A stretch of DNA of 60,342 bases from Roseibium denhamense (GCF_009711415.1 NZ_SMLZ01000091.1:1-60342); one strand, 5' to 3'; shown: positions 20,728-30,030, counted from the first letter of the stretch. Translations and numbers: made by a program. The notes: generated by a model not told the origin, from the sequence alone.

Positions 20728-23121
20728 ATGAAGGAAATTGAACTGCGCTTGGCCCTGGTTCTTTATGGCGGCGTTTCGTTGGCCATCTACATGCATGGCG
20801 TGAGCCGCGAAGTCTTGAACCTTGTCCGGGCGTCCAAGGTGCGGCTTGAGCGCAAGTCGCGTGCCGGCTCCGCTCCCACCCAGCAGACTGCACAGCCTCC
20901 GGCGCAGCGCGCGTTCCAGGATCTTCTAGATTTGATGTCCAGTGCCGCGGATATTCGCGTCGTCGTGGATGCGATTGCGGGGGCCTCAGCGGGCGGTGTG
21001 AACGGCATTATGCTTGCTCGCGCGCTTGCTCATGACCTTCCATTGGACAGCCACTCCCGCATGTGGCTGGAAAATGCGGACGTTACGCGGCTTGCAAGAC
21101 CGCAAAACGGCTTGTCGCGTTATCTGAAGATGTCGGTGTCGCCCGTGCTGGACCGGTTGGTGTCTTCGCGCCTCAGCAAAAAGATCGAGAGCACGGAAAC
21201 GCGGGAAAAGCTCAGGCAGTTCATGCAGGCGCGCTGGTTCTCGCCTCCCTTTTCCGGCGAGCGGTTTACCGGCTGGATGCTGGATGCGTGTGAGAAGATG
21301 GACGGGGCCGGTCGCCACGGAGCGACCTTGATCCCGCGCGGCCAGACGCTCGACCTGTTTGTGACCTTGACCGATTATAATGGCATCAAGCGCAGGATTC
21401 ATTTGGATGATCCGGACTATGTGGAGGAATGGGATCATCGCCGGATCCTCAACTTCCATGCCGTTCACCGGACCCAAGGGTATCTGGACAGTCAGTTCGA
21501 GCGGGAAAACATCCCGGAACTCGTCTTTGCGGCCAGAGCCACATCCTCATTTCCAGGCGCTTTTCCTCCCTCGACTGTCCCGGAAATGGAGCGCGTGCTG
21601 GCGCGGCGCAAACAAGCCTGGAAGCAGCGCGACGCGTTTTTAAGCCGTGCACTCGGGTTGAATGCTGAGACGTCCGGCACGCACTGCTTCGTCGACGGCA
21701 GCGTCGTCATGAACAAGCCATTTGCGCCTGTGATCGATGTCATCCAGGGCCGGCCCGCCGCCCGTAAGGTCGAAAGGCGCCTCATCTATGTTGATCCCGC
21801 GCCGGTAGAGCGCACGGAAAACACCCGGAATCCAACGGAGGTTCCAGGCTTTTTCCGGGTCATTCTAGCCTCGCTTGCACATATCCCGCGCAACGAGCCG
21901 ATTGGCGATGATCTGAAAGAGCTTGAAGCCAACAACCGCCGCAGCCGCTGGCTTTCAAGGTTGATTGATGCTGCCGCGCCTATGGTGGATCAGGCAGTTG
22001 GCGGCTTGCTTCCAAAACGCAAGACAATCACAACTGACGTGGTTTCAGAGTGCCGCCATAAAGCCACGGTCGCAGCTTTCGAGCAGGCTGGATTCGCCTT
22101 TCTCAATTACCAGTCGCTCAAGCTCCATGCGCTTGCCGAACGCCTTGCCCGTCTTGCCTGTGATATCGGTCCGGGGGAAGACGACCGGAACAGGGAAGAC
22201 AGCTACCTGAGTGCGTTTTCGGAGCATCTGACTGGACTTGCAACAGCGGGCGCCGATGTCTTGGGGCGGACCGATCCCAATGTGGTGAACGCGCTGCGCA
22301 GCCTCGACGTTGATTACCGGATCCGCCGCCTGCGGTTTGCCGTCCGGAAGTTGAATGGGTTCTATGACCATTACCGCGGCTCCGGCCTGACACCCGCTGA
22401 TCCGGATGCGTTGGACCAGCTCAAAGGACTTATCTACGAACAGATCGATCACCTGAGCTGGCGCTGGAACCGCCAGTTTTACGGGTCGCGATGCCGGGCT
22501 TTGACCGAAATGCTCCGGGAGAACGGCCAAACTGAAGATGGTCAGACCGGGCCCCATATTGAGCGGTTCCTGGACGGATTGTCGAAAATGATGGGCCTTC
22601 GGGACCTTGACCGCTTGCAAGACGAGCTGTTTGCCCAGACGGCCCGTGAGCTTTTGGATAAGGACCGTCATGCCTCCCTGCTACAGTCGTATGTGGGCTT
22701 CGGGTTTTATGATCTGATCACGTTCCCCGTTCTTCAGCGAAACGACTTTGCCGAGGTCACCGAGATTCTTGTCGACCGGATCAGCCCGCGGGACGCAGAG
22801 AGCCTTTACACCGACGATTTCGATCTGAAGGGCAAGTCGCTCAACACCTTCGGTGCGTTTTTTAACAGGGCGTGGCGGGAGCATGATTACCTCTGGGGGC
22901 GGCTGAATGCGGCTGACCGGCTGGTCAGCATCGTTCTGTCCACCGCGAAGGGCGACACTCTGCCGCTGGCCAGTTTGAACCAGGCGCGGGCACGTATCTT
23001 TTTGGCCATTCTGGAAGAGGAACGGCCGCATCTTAAAGAAATCCCTGACGAAATTGAGCGTGTCGATCAATTGATCCGAAGCGTTTACCCGGACTTTGCC
23101 CATGTTCTTGAAGACGTCTGA
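20728..23121 (+). CDS. Patatin-like phospholipase with C-terminal DUF3376-type region
   Basis: This 797-residue protein starts MKEIELRLALVLYGGVSLAIYMHGVSREV, the oxyanion glycine motif of patatin-related proteins. The nucleophile elbow GASAG has Ser87, and the dyad Asp is in FVDGSVVMNKPF (about residue 323), so the catalytic dyad is intact. The long C-terminal half (residues 400-797) resembles the DUF3376 part of large bacterial patatin-related proteins. The predicted activity is lipid acyl hydrolysis. I choose ATG at 20728; a longer GTG start at 20683 adds non-conserved residues. Confidence 0.85.
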   Translation: MKEIELRLALVLYGGVSLAIYMHGVSREVLNLVRASKVRLERKSRAGSAPTQQTAQPPAQRAFQDLLDLMSSAADIRVVVDAIAGASAGGVNGIMLARALAHDLPLDSHSRMWLENADVTRLARPQNGLSRYLKMSVSPVLDRLVSSRLSKKIESTETREKLRQFMQARWFSPPFSGERFTGWMLDACEKMDGAGRHGATLIPRGQTLDLFVTLTDYNGIKRRIHLDDPDYVEEWDHRRILNFHAVHRTQGYLDSQFERENIPELVFAARATSSFPGAFPPSTVPEMERVLARRKQAWKQRDAFLSRALGLNAETSGTHCFVDGSVVMNKPFAPVIDVIQGRPAARKVERRLIYVDPAPVERTENTRNPTEVPGFFRVILASLAHIPRNEPIGDDLKELEANNRRSRWLSRLIDAAAPMVDQAVGGLLPKRKTITTDVVSECRHKATVAAFEQAGFAFLNYQSLKLHALAERLARLACDIGPGEDDRNREDSYLSAFSEHLTGLATAGADVLGRTDPNVVNALRSLDVDYRIRRLRFAVRKLNGFYDHYRGSGLTPADPDALDQLKGLIYEQIDHLSWRWNRQFYGSRCRALTEMLRENGQTEDGQTGPHIERFLDGLSKMMGLRDLDRLQDELFAQTARELLDKDRHASLLQSYVGFGFYDLITFPVLQRNDFAEVTEILVDRISPRDAESLYTDDFDLKGKSLNTFGAFFNRAWREHDYLWGRLNAADRLVSIVLSTAKGDTLPLASLNQARARIFLAILEEERPHLKEIPDEIERVDQLIRSVYPDFAHVLEDV

Positions 23122-23209
23122 TCCGGGCCCTGCAACTTTTTGCACCGCCGAACCTTGACGCTGCGTTGCCCGGCTGGTTAGGCATTCCTGTGCTATTAAA
23201 ACTCAGGCG

Positions 23210-24004
23210 ATGCGAATGCTAGACTGGCTGTCACACTATACCGGTACCGGGATCTGGGCTTTTGCCGCCCTGTTCTGCATGCTGTATGCGGTGAGTATCA
23301 CGGTGTTGTTTGCCACCGGTCTCACCATGACAGCCCTCAACAAACGCCACCCCGACCGCAAGATCCAGAAACGGGCGCCGACCCATGATGCTCTCAGGGA
23401 CATCAAGTCGTCGATGGTTCAGCTCTCCATCACCAGCACCTGTCTAGCAATCGGGCTCTACGCGCAAATGCGCGGCTGGACCTTGTTTGATCCCTTTGGG
23501 TTGAGCTGGTGGTCTGTTCCGGTGTTTTTTGTGCTGTCGCTGGTGCTCCATGACACGTGGTTCTATTGGGGGCACCGGATCCTTCACACCAAGATGTTCT
23601 ACAGGTTCCACAAGCCGCATCACATGACGATCACGCCGACGGTTTGGTCGAACGATGCCGGGTCCAGTGTCGACACGCTATTTGCCCATTCCTACTACGC
23701 CTTGGTTCTGTTCGTCGTGCCGATGCCGCCGCTGGTTTTCCTCGGGCACCGTTTGTTCGACCAGGTGTCCGCGGCGATCGGTCATTGCGGATACGAGCAT
23801 TTTGCGGCCCCGTCCGCCAGAAAGCCATGGCCGCTGTTGTGCACGCTCTATCACGATCAGCACCACCAGTATTTCGTCTATAACTACGCCAATTACTTTT
23901 CCTTCTGGGACCGGCTATGCGGCACGATCCACCCGACCTACGATGGCAAGGTCGAGGGCTTTGAGCAGCTTTATGCCGGCCAGAAGCAGGATGCGGCCGA
24001 ATGA
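23210..24004 (+). CDS. Fatty acid hydroxylase / sterol desaturase family protein, copy 1
   Basis: This 264-residue membrane protein has about four hydrophobic segments. The di-iron histidine boxes are HRILH (122-126), HKPHH (134-138) and HDQHH (215-219). The family comprises membrane di-iron oxygenases acting on sterols, fatty acids, carotenoids or ether lipids; the substrate here is unknown. It overlaps the next paralogue by four bases (ATGA). A second in-frame ATG at 23216 is a possible start. Confidence 0.87.
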   Translation: MRMLDWLSHYTGTGIWAFAALFCMLYAVSITVLFATGLTMTALNKRHPDRKIQKRAPTHDALRDIKSSMVQLSITSTCLAIGLYAQMRGWTLFDPFGLSWWSVPVFFVLSLVLHDTWFYWGHRILHTKMFYRFHKPHHMTITPTVWSNDAGSSVDTLFAHSYYALVLFVVPMPPLVFLGHRLFDQVSAAIGHCGYEHFAAPSARKPWPLLCTLYHDQHHQYFVYNYANYFSFWDRLCGTIHPTYDGKVEGFEQLYAGQKQDAAE

Positions 24005-24780
24005 CCCTGGTCCTCGATTATCTTCTTGTTCTCGGCGCCATTTATGCAGCCATGCTGGCTGTTTACTTCGGCACAGGCTTTACTCTGATTGCGATCAACC
24101 GGCGGCACCCGGAGCGGCGCATCCAGAAACACCGGGATGGCATGAAACGCCAGCGCGAGGAGATCCTGGCGTCGCTGAAGGCCCTCTTCACGTCCTCTGT
24201 GCTGCTGTCCGGCGGGTATTTCGCGCAGACCCAAGGATGGGTACTGTTCCCGCCGGTGGACTTGAGCTGGTGGTCCTTCCCGCTGATGTTTGCGGTGTGC
24301 TTTGTGCTGTTTGATGCCTGGTTTTACTGGGGGCACCGAATTCTGCATTTGCCGGCACTTTATAAGTTCCATGTGCCGCATCACCGGTCAATCGCACCGA
24401 CTGTCTGGAGCAATGACAGTTCGACAACGGTTGATACCCTGATCGAGCACTCCTTTTATTTCGTGGTCTGGTTCGTCCTTCCAGTGCCTGCGCTCAGCGT
24501 GTTCGCCCTGCGGCTGTTCGACCAGATTTCAGGGATGGTCGGTCATTCGGGGTTTGAGTATTTCGCGTCCAAGTCGTCGCGCTATCCATCGCCGCTGATT
24601 TGCACGACGTTCCATGATCTGCATCATTCGCAGTTTCACTATAATTACGGTAACTTCTTTTCGTTCTGGGACCGGGTTTGCGGAACCGTTCATCCAAAAT
24701 ACGATCAATTGGTGCGTTCCATGGAAGAAACCGGAGAAGTTCCGGACACGGAAGATACCAAAGTGAAAGCAACCGGGTGA
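24001..24780 (+). CDS. Fatty acid hydroxylase / sterol desaturase family protein, copy 2
   Basis: This 259-residue paralogue of the preceding gene has the same layout: HRILH, HVPHH and HDLHH boxes, and the shared NRRHPERRIQ, WSNDS and SFWDRVCGTVHPKYD blocks. The similarity over the whole length indicates tandem duplication. All histidines are retained, so it is probably active. It overlaps copy 1 by four bases and is 49 nt from copy 3. Confidence 0.87.
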   Translation: MTLVLDYLLVLGAIYAAMLAVYFGTGFTLIAINRRHPERRIQKHRDGMKRQREEILASLKALFTSSVLLSGGYFAQTQGWVLFPPVDLSWWSFPLMFAVCFVLFDAWFYWGHRILHLPALYKFHVPHHRSIAPTVWSNDSSTTVDTLIEHSFYFVVWFVLPVPALSVFALRLFDQISGMVGHSGFEYFASKSSRYPSPLICTTFHDLHHSQFHYNYGNFFSFWDRVCGTVHPKYDQLVRSMEETGEVPDTEDTKVKATG

Positions 24781-24829
24781 GCCCGCACGCTCCGTGTCAG
24801 CCAACCGACAAACTGGACATTCTTAGCTC

Positions 24830-25618
24830 ATGCTCGAACAGGCGCTGACAGTCTTCTTGGAGTTTCTGCCGATCTACGCGGCAGTCTACGCGGTCAATGT
24901 ATTCCTGTATTTCGCGACGGGGTGGGTGCTGGTAAAAATTCAAAACCGCCATCCGGAGCGCCGCATCCAGCCGCACCGGCGCGGTGAAAAACGCATGTGG
25001 AAGGAAATCCGGGCGAGCGTCTGGTCCTTGACCGTGACAGCAGGTTGCCTTGCCGGGGGCATACTCTTGTCCCTAAAGGGCTGGACCTTTGTTGCACCAC
25101 TCGAACTCTCCTGGTGGTCGGTGATCCTGATGTTCGTCATCTCGATCATTGCATTCGACACATGGTTTTACTGGGCGCACCGCTTCATGCATACGAAGCT
25201 GATGTACCGGTTTCATGCCGAACATCACAGATCGGTTGCCCCAACCGTGTGGAGCACCTATTCGGACGATCTGGTCGATGCTTTCGTGATGCAGAGCTAC
25301 TATCTATGGGCGGTCCTGATCCTGCCGATCCCGGTCGAAGTCTTGATCCTTCACCGGCTTTGGGACCACTTCAACGGGACCATCGGGCATTCCGGTTTCG
25401 AGTTTTACGCATCGCCGCTCTCCCGGATGCCATCACCGATGGTTTGCGTGACCTTTCACGACCAGCATCACTCGCGTTTCAGATATAATTTCGCAAACTT
25501 CTTTTCCTTCTGGGACCGGGTGTGCGGGACGATTGATCCGAAATACGATGGTCAGGTAAAAGTGTTTGAAACGATGGGGCAGGAGCAAGGCGCCAAGAAA
25601 ACGGCCCCGGGCGAATGA
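24830..25618 (+). CDS. Fatty acid hydroxylase / sterol desaturase family protein, copy 3
   Basis: This 262-residue third paralogue has the boxes HRFMH, HAEHH and HDQHH, and the block SFWDRVCGTIDPKYDG. It keeps the N-terminal NRHPERRIQPHRRGEK motif seen in copy 2. It ends overlapping crcB by ATGA. The triplet plus crcB therefore looks like one transcription unit (23210-25998). Confidence 0.87.
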   Translation: MLEQALTVFLEFLPIYAAVYAVNVFLYFATGWVLVKIQNRHPERRIQPHRRGEKRMWKEIRASVWSLTVTAGCLAGGILLSLKGWTFVAPLELSWWSVILMFVISIIAFDTWFYWAHRFMHTKLMYRFHAEHHRSVAPTVWSTYSDDLVDAFVMQSYYLWAVLILPIPVEVLILHRLWDHFNGTIGHSGFEFYASPLSRMPSPMVCVTFHDQHHSRFRYNFANFFSFWDRVCGTIDPKYDGQVKVFETMGQEQGAKKTAPGE

Positions 25619-25998
25619 AGCACCTGCTTCTGGTCATGGTGGGGGGCGGCCTTGGAGCCGGTGCGCGTCACCTGGTCTCGCTCATGACGTTGCGGATGTT
25701 CGGTCCCGGTTTTCCCGCCGGCACGCTCTCGGTCAATGTCATCGGCTCACTTGTTATGGGGCTGTTCATTGGCTGGCTTGTTAAGCACGAGGCGGCGGGC
25801 CTGCAGGACGTCCGGTATTTTTTCGCAACCGGTGTGCTTGGCGGCTTCACCACTTTTTCGGCTTTTTCACTGGACACGTCCGTATTGTGGGAACGCGGTG
25901 ACACACATCTCGCCCTGATTTACGTGCTGGCGTCGGTGTGCCTGTCGATCGCGGCCGTGTTTGCGGGTCTCGCCCTTATGCGGCATGCCTATTCTTAA
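25615..25998 (+). CDS. crcB: Fluoride ion channel CrcB/Fluc
   Basis: This 127-residue four-TM protein contains GGGLGAGARH near the N-terminus, NVIGS in TM2 and the pore signature GGFTTFSAFSLD (about residues 79-90). Fluc channels dimerise and export fluoride. Its start overlaps the third hydroxylase gene. No fluoride riboswitch is recognisable upstream, as expected for an internal operon gene. Confidence 0.93.
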   Translation: MKHLLLVMVGGGLGAGARHLVSLMTLRMFGPGFPAGTLSVNVIGSLVMGLFIGWLVKHEAAGLQDVRYFFATGVLGGFTTFSAFSLDTSVLWERGDTHLALIYVLASVCLSIAAVFAGLALMRHAYS

Positions 25999-26121
25999 CG
26001 GTGCCTCTTTCTTTTCGGCCGGATACAGCCTATACGCAGCGGAACTATTTTGGGGGCCGCAATGAGTATCCGGTTCCCGGCACGCGCAGTCGTTTCATAC
26101 TGCAGCTGAACGAGATCAGAC

Positions 26122-27144
26122 ATGTCCGCGATTGAACAAAAAACAGTGGCCGCCGATGAGGCGGGCATGCGCCTCGACCGTTGGTTCAAGGCACATTATC
26201 CAGGCCTTGGCTTCGGCCGCCTGCAAAAACTCCTGCGCACCGGGCAGGTGCGGGTGGATGGCAAGCGCGCGGAAAGCAACACACGGATCGCAAAAGGGCA
26301 GGTGATCCGCATTCCGCCCTTGGGTGTCGAGCTGCCTGCGGACGACAAGAAGAACGCAAAACCGAAATCGACCAAGCTCATCGCCGATGACCGCAAGGCC
26401 ATCGAAGACATGATGCTGTATGAAGACAATCAGGTCATGGTGCTGAACAAGCCGGCTGGCCTTGCGGTTCAAGGCGGCTCCGGGCTCAAGCGCCATCTCG
26501 ATGGCATGCTGGAGGCATTCGCCGACAAGAAAGGCCAGAAACCGCGCCTTGTTCACCGGCTTGACCGTGAAACATCGGGGATCATCCTGGTTGCCCGGAC
26601 CCGGCAGGCGGCGCAGGAGCTCACCAAGGCCTTCCGCCATCGCAACACGCGCAAGATCTACTGGACAATCCTTGCAGGTGTTCCCAAACCGCATCAGGGC
26701 CGGATTTCAACGTTCCTGGCACGGGATGAAGGCGAAGAGCGCATGCAAATCGTCCGGCAGGGCGGGGCGGATGATGCCCAACATGCGGTGTCGCTTTACT
26801 CGGTCTTTGAAAAATCCGGCCAGAAGCTGTCCTGGGTGACCATGAAGCCGGTTACCGGACGGACGCACCAGCTCCGCGCGCACGCAGCCCATATCGGACA
26901 TCCGATCATTGGCGACGACAAATACTTCAATATCGAGAACTGGGAATTGCCGGGCGGCATACAAAACCGCTTGCACCTCCTGGCCCGGCGGATTGTCATT
27001 CCGCATCCGTCCGGGAACGGCATGATTGATGTGTCGGCGCCTCTCCCGCCGCACATGCAGCAGACCTGGAACCTTCTGGGTTTCGATGCATCCGACTATG
27101 ACCCTGAGGCTGATGATCCGGATGAAAACATCATCAAGCGGTAA
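26122..27144 (+). CDS. RluA-family 23S rRNA pseudouridine synthase (RluC/RluD-like)
   Basis: This 340-residue protein has an N-terminal S4 domain (about residues 14-60, MRLDRWFKAHYPGLGFGRLQ) and a catalytic domain with HRLDRETSGIILVART, in which Asp is the nucleophile. The later block TGRTHQLRAHAAHIGHPIIGD is also present. It isomerises uridines in 23S rRNA; RluC is the closest guess. It lies downstream of crcB with a 123-nt gap, as in many Rhizobiales genomes. Confidence 0.92.
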   Translation: MSAIEQKTVAADEAGMRLDRWFKAHYPGLGFGRLQKLLRTGQVRVDGKRAESNTRIAKGQVIRIPPLGVELPADDKKNAKPKSTKLIADDRKAIEDMMLYEDNQVMVLNKPAGLAVQGGSGLKRHLDGMLEAFADKKGQKPRLVHRLDRETSGIILVARTRQAAQELTKAFRHRNTRKIYWTILAGVPKPHQGRISTFLARDEGEERMQIVRQGGADDAQHAVSLYSVFEKSGQKLSWVTMKPVTGRTHQLRAHAAHIGHPIIGDDKYFNIENWELPGGIQNRLHLLARRIVIPHPSGNGMIDVSAPLPPHMQQTWNLLGFDASDYDPEADDPDENIIKR

Positions 27145-27173
27145 GCGATCTCCGCATCTATTTGAGCTTGGAA

Positions 27174-27959
27174 ATGATTGAACGGTTGACCAAGTTCGCT
27201 CAGACGGCAAACCTGCTGGCCGATGCGGCTGGCGAGATCGTGCGGGCGGCCTGGTTTGGTCAGGGAGCCGTTTCGTACAAGGAAGACCGTTCGGCCCTGA
27301 CCGAGGCGGACACAAATGTCGAACGCCAACTCCGCAAGCTAATCGCAGAACACCATCCCGATCACGGCATCTTAGGCGAAGAGTTTGGCGAACAATCGAT
27401 CGGAAACGAGTATGTGTGGGTATTGGACCCCATCGATGGCACCCGTCAATTCGGAGCAAGATTGCTCAATTTCGGCGTTTTGATTGCCCTTTGCTACAAG
27501 GGCACGCCTGTTCTCGGTGTCATTGATCACCCGCTGGGGCATTTCCGTTACTGCGGGATCATTGGACTTGGCACGACCTTGAATGGCAAACCCCTCACGA
27601 GCCGCAGAAATTTATCCCTGGACCATGCAGTCCTGGCGCTTGCGAACCCAAATTCGTTCAGCGGTGAGAGCCGCAGGGGCTTTGATGCCCTCAACGGCAG
27701 GGGCGTTATGACGGGATTTGATGGCGGCTGTCTGGCCTATGGCGCATTGGCCCGCGGGATGGTGGACGTTTGTTTGAACGGCCCAGATCTTGAACCATTC
27801 GATATATGCGCATTGGTCCCGGTTGTCGCGGGGGCGGGCGGGTGCATTACGGATTGGAGCGGTGCACCCCTGTCGTTGTCTTCGCGAGGGGCAATTGTGG
27901 CTTCAGGCTGCCCGGATCTTCACGAAGACGTCCTGGCCCGGCTCAAAATCCAGGTTTAA
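27174..27959 (+). CDS. Inositol-monophosphatase family phosphatase (HisN-like)
   Basis: This 261-residue protein has the Mg-binding motifs LGEEFGEQ (Glu), WVLDPIDGTRQF (DPIDGT) and the C-terminal PFDICALVPVVAGAGGCITDW block. The ending matches the histidinol-phosphatase (HisN) branch better than SuhB or CysQ, but substrate is inference. I prefer ATG at 27174; TTG at 27162 is in frame. Its stop overlaps the end of a convergent small gene. Confidence 0.85.
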   Translation: MIERLTKFAQTANLLADAAGEIVRAAWFGQGAVSYKEDRSALTEADTNVERQLRKLIAEHHPDHGILGEEFGEQSIGNEYVWVLDPIDGTRQFGARLLNFGVLIALCYKGTPVLGVIDHPLGHFRYCGIIGLGTTLNGKPLTSRRNLSLDHAVLALANPNSFSGESRRGFDALNGRGVMTGFDGGCLAYGALARGMVDVCLNGPDLEPFDICALVPVVAGAGGCITDWSGAPLSLSSRGAIVASGCPDLHEDVLARLKIQV

Positions 27960-28126
27960 ATGCCCTGGAACAGGGCTGTCACGATGACCGAAGCCAGTGT
28001 GACGGCAACGACGCCTGCCGCCAGCTTCCAGGCGTCCGACCTTTTCTTCAAGCCCGGCCAGCCGAGCGGTTTGATCACTTGGATCGCCGCGACCAGGATC
28101 AGAAATAAAGCGATGATTTTGGTCAA
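27956..28126 (-). CDS. Small two-helix membrane protein, 56 residues
   Basis: This frame encodes 56 residues starting TTG at 28126, with GGAG six bases upstream. It begins LTKIIALFLILVAAIQVIKP (first codon read as Met), then has a central polar segment with GWPGLKKRSDAWKLA, a second hydrophobic helix (VTLASVIVTAL) and the end FQGI. Two TM helices with a basic loop, a good ribosome-binding site and a full-length open frame support it as real. I recall similar short alphaproteobacterial proteins with the PLGWPGLKKRSD-type loop, but the function is unknown. It is convergent with the HisN-like gene, overlapping four bases. Confidence 0.72.
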   Translation of the reverse strand: MTKIIALFLILVAAIQVIKPLGWPGLKKRSDAWKLAAGVVAVTLASVIVTALFQGI

Positions 28127-28145
28127 GGAAGGCTCCGGGTCGGGG

Positions 28146-28188
28146 TTAGAGCATCGGGTGTTTGTCAGAAACGCCCGAAGATGCTCGA
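28146..28188 (+). repeat. Dispersed intergenic palindrome, copy 1
   Basis: This imperfect palindrome has outer arms GAGCATC / GATGCTC and inner arms GGGTGTTT / AAACGCCC (one G-T pair) around a short loop. The same element occurs inverted at 34053-34098 and direct at 56488-56532. It lies between the small membrane protein gene and the transpeptidase gene. Confidence 0.75.
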
Positions 28189-28260
28189 CCGCTCAACACC
28201 CGATCAGCGGGCGATTGAATGCCCAACCCATACCCAATCGGCCTTCCGACAACAAGAGTG

Positions 28261-29622
28261 CTACCGCGAAGCGTATTTGCGCTCGTTGTACATCGCCACA
28301 TATTTGGGCAGTGCGCTCATGTTGGGCACGACAATCATCGTCTCGACCTTGCCCTTTTTGAACGCGTTCAGAAACTTGTTGTAATGGGTAAAGGCGACGC
28401 ATCCATGTGAGCCCTTGCTGTTGCGCAGCAGAGGCGAGTGGGCCAGCATGCCGTCCCGCCCGCGCATGGCCGCAACATCGTAGGGGAGCATCCTGATCGC
28501 TTCGACCCCATGGAAGCGCCGCTCGCGCATCCGCAGTTTGTAGACATTCGGCGGTGTCGGACCGAGGTTTTTCACGTAGGCATACTTCGGATTGTTCATG
28601 CGGTGGCCAATACCGGAATTTGCCTTGAGTTTGCTGCCATCCGGCATGTGGACCGTAGACGCGCTGATATCGTAAATCGCGACTTTGTTGTTTGGCCCAA
28701 GTCCCCTCGGGCCGGAAAACAGCTTTCCAATGCCGCTGAAGACACCCCTCTCTTCTTTTTCCGGAAGTCCCGGATTGGCATAGGATAGAACGGTTCCCTG
28801 TGATTGCCGCGGCTCGGATTGAGCTGGTTTGCTGATCGCGCCCGGTTTGGTGCGTACAAGCGGTCTTGGACGCAGATCCGGCACCGGAATGAGGTCTGGG
28901 GTCGCAGCTGCAATTTCAAGGCTTGGCTGTTGCGGGGTCTCTAGCTGCGGCGCAACACTTTCTATGACGGCCTGCGGTCCGGCGGTTACGTCCAACGGGA
29001 CGCGGATGGGAGCGGCTGCCGGAGCGGCATTACCCGGCAGCGCTGCCAGCGTGACGGGAGCTGCTCCGGAAATCGAAGTGTCCTGAGGTGTGACGCCTTG
29101 TGCTGGTTCATCCGAATCCGAAGGACGGGTCTGAACGGCTGCCAAGGCAAGCTGGGCCGCCTCCTGCTCACGTTTCAAGGCTACTGCCTGTGCCGCTTGG
29201 AGGTTTCTAGCGAGCTTAAGACGGGCCAAACCTTCCGCGAGACCACGGCTTGCCGCCAATTTTTCCTGTTCGGACGGTCCGGTGGGTAATTTGGCAAGAT
29301 CTGTAGGGGCGCTGGACGGAACTGCCTCCGGCTGCACTTGTGCAAGCTCGGCTGCGGCCTTTGCCGCGGCGCTTTGCGCATCTGGTTGGGACTGTTCCGG
29401 CTCCGTGGCAGGCAGTTTTGGCGTCGCCAGTCTCACAATTGCCGGTGTCTGCTGGGTGTGTCCGGCGTGCGTTTCGGGCAGGCCGGAGCTCATGAACCCG
29501 ACGGTCATGGTTACGGCTGCAAACAGGGCGGAGGCCCCGGTTACACTCAAGCCGGCTGCGAACAGACTTGCCCGTGCGGTCGACCGGGGCGTCACCCCGG
29601 CTGGCTGCTTTTGTTTCTTCAT
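28261..29622 (-). CDS. Tlde1/DUF2778-type L,D-transpeptidase domain protein
   Basis: This 453-residue protein has an N-terminal signal anchor (about residues 18-45). A long Ala/Pro/Gln-rich, probably disordered linker follows (45-300), then a C-terminal catalytic domain (about 315-445). That domain has IYDISASTVHMPDGSKLKA, a Gly-His pair (GIGHRMNNPKYAYV), an FHGVEAIRM block and the active-site region KGSHGCVAFTHYNKF. His-Gly-Cys is the L,D-transpeptidase nucleophile signature, and the block order matches DUF2778. It probably edits periplasmic peptidoglycan. It is housekeeping-like here; no type VI secretion genes are nearby. Confidence 0.8.
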   Translation of the reverse strand: MKKQKQPAGVTPRSTARASLFAAGLSVTGASALFAAVTMTVGFMSSGLPETHAGHTQQTPAIVRLATPKLPATEPEQSQPDAQSAAAKAAAELAQVQPEAVPSSAPTDLAKLPTGPSEQEKLAASRGLAEGLARLKLARNLQAAQAVALKREQEAAQLALAAVQTRPSDSDEPAQGVTPQDTSISGAAPVTLAALPGNAAPAAAPIRVPLDVTAGPQAVIESVAPQLETPQQPSLEIAAATPDLIPVPDLRPRPLVRTKPGAISKPAQSEPRQSQGTVLSYANPGLPEKEERGVFSGIGKLFSGPRGLGPNNKVAIYDISASTVHMPDGSKLKANSGIGHRMNNPKYAYVKNLGPTPPNVYKLRMRERRFHGVEAIRMLPYDVAAMRGRDGMLAHSPLLRNSKGSHGCVAFTHYNKFLNAFKKGKVETMIVVPNMSALPKYVAMYNERKYASR

Positions 29623-30030
29623 AAAGACAAAACGGTCCTGTTGCCCGCAGCTGTCATGGCTGCGTGTCGGTTACGCGCAGTATCTGGCGGCAAACTTGCC
29701 CCAAACGTTCGTGCCCACCCAAGATTTGCAGAATGACCGTTTATGGTAACCAGAGGGTTTACGACGGTGTTCTACGTCCTGTGATGTGGCGTAAATCACC
29801 TTAAAGAGGCTAAATTCGGGCGCCCGTTGCAAAGCACGGATATCCAAAGATGCAAGCTTGTTCTCAAGGTTAATGTGGATGACGGCGGCAAGTTCTGCCG
29901 GAGCGGAAAAAATTGGCTCTGTGAAAATATCAATAGGGTCCGGCGCTGATGGCCTCTCCTCCGCTTGACCGGACAGTCAAAACCCGGCACATGCGGGGCA
30001 TCAGCAACCAGCGCGCGGGCAAGGCAGTTC
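29623..30030. other. 408-nt divergent intergenic region
   Basis: This region lies between the transpeptidase gene (minus) and the HAD gene (plus). I see no convincing reading frame, RNA gene or strong hairpin. It presumably holds the divergent promoters of both flanks. Confidence 0.5.

Noticed and set aside
23155..23199. TTGACG and TATTAA before the first hydroxylase gene as a sigma-70 promoter
   Set aside because: The spacing is over 30 nt, too long for a promoter.
26061..26108. 15-codon frame (ATG AGT ATC ... TGA) before the RluA-type gene
   Set aside because: Too short and without regulatory codon pattern; no sign of a leader-peptide attenuator such as a following terminator.
28261..29622. 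Type VI secretion effector reading of the Tlde1-domain protein
   Set aside because: The domain matches, but there is a signal anchor, no immunity gene and no secretion genes nearby, so a housekeeping cell-wall role is simpler.
29282..29749. Plus-strand 155-codon frame opposite the DUF2778 transpeptidase gene
   Set aside because: It mirrors the Ala/Pro/Gln-rich linker of the real gene, is Cys/Gly-rich low complexity, and lacks a ribosome-binding site.
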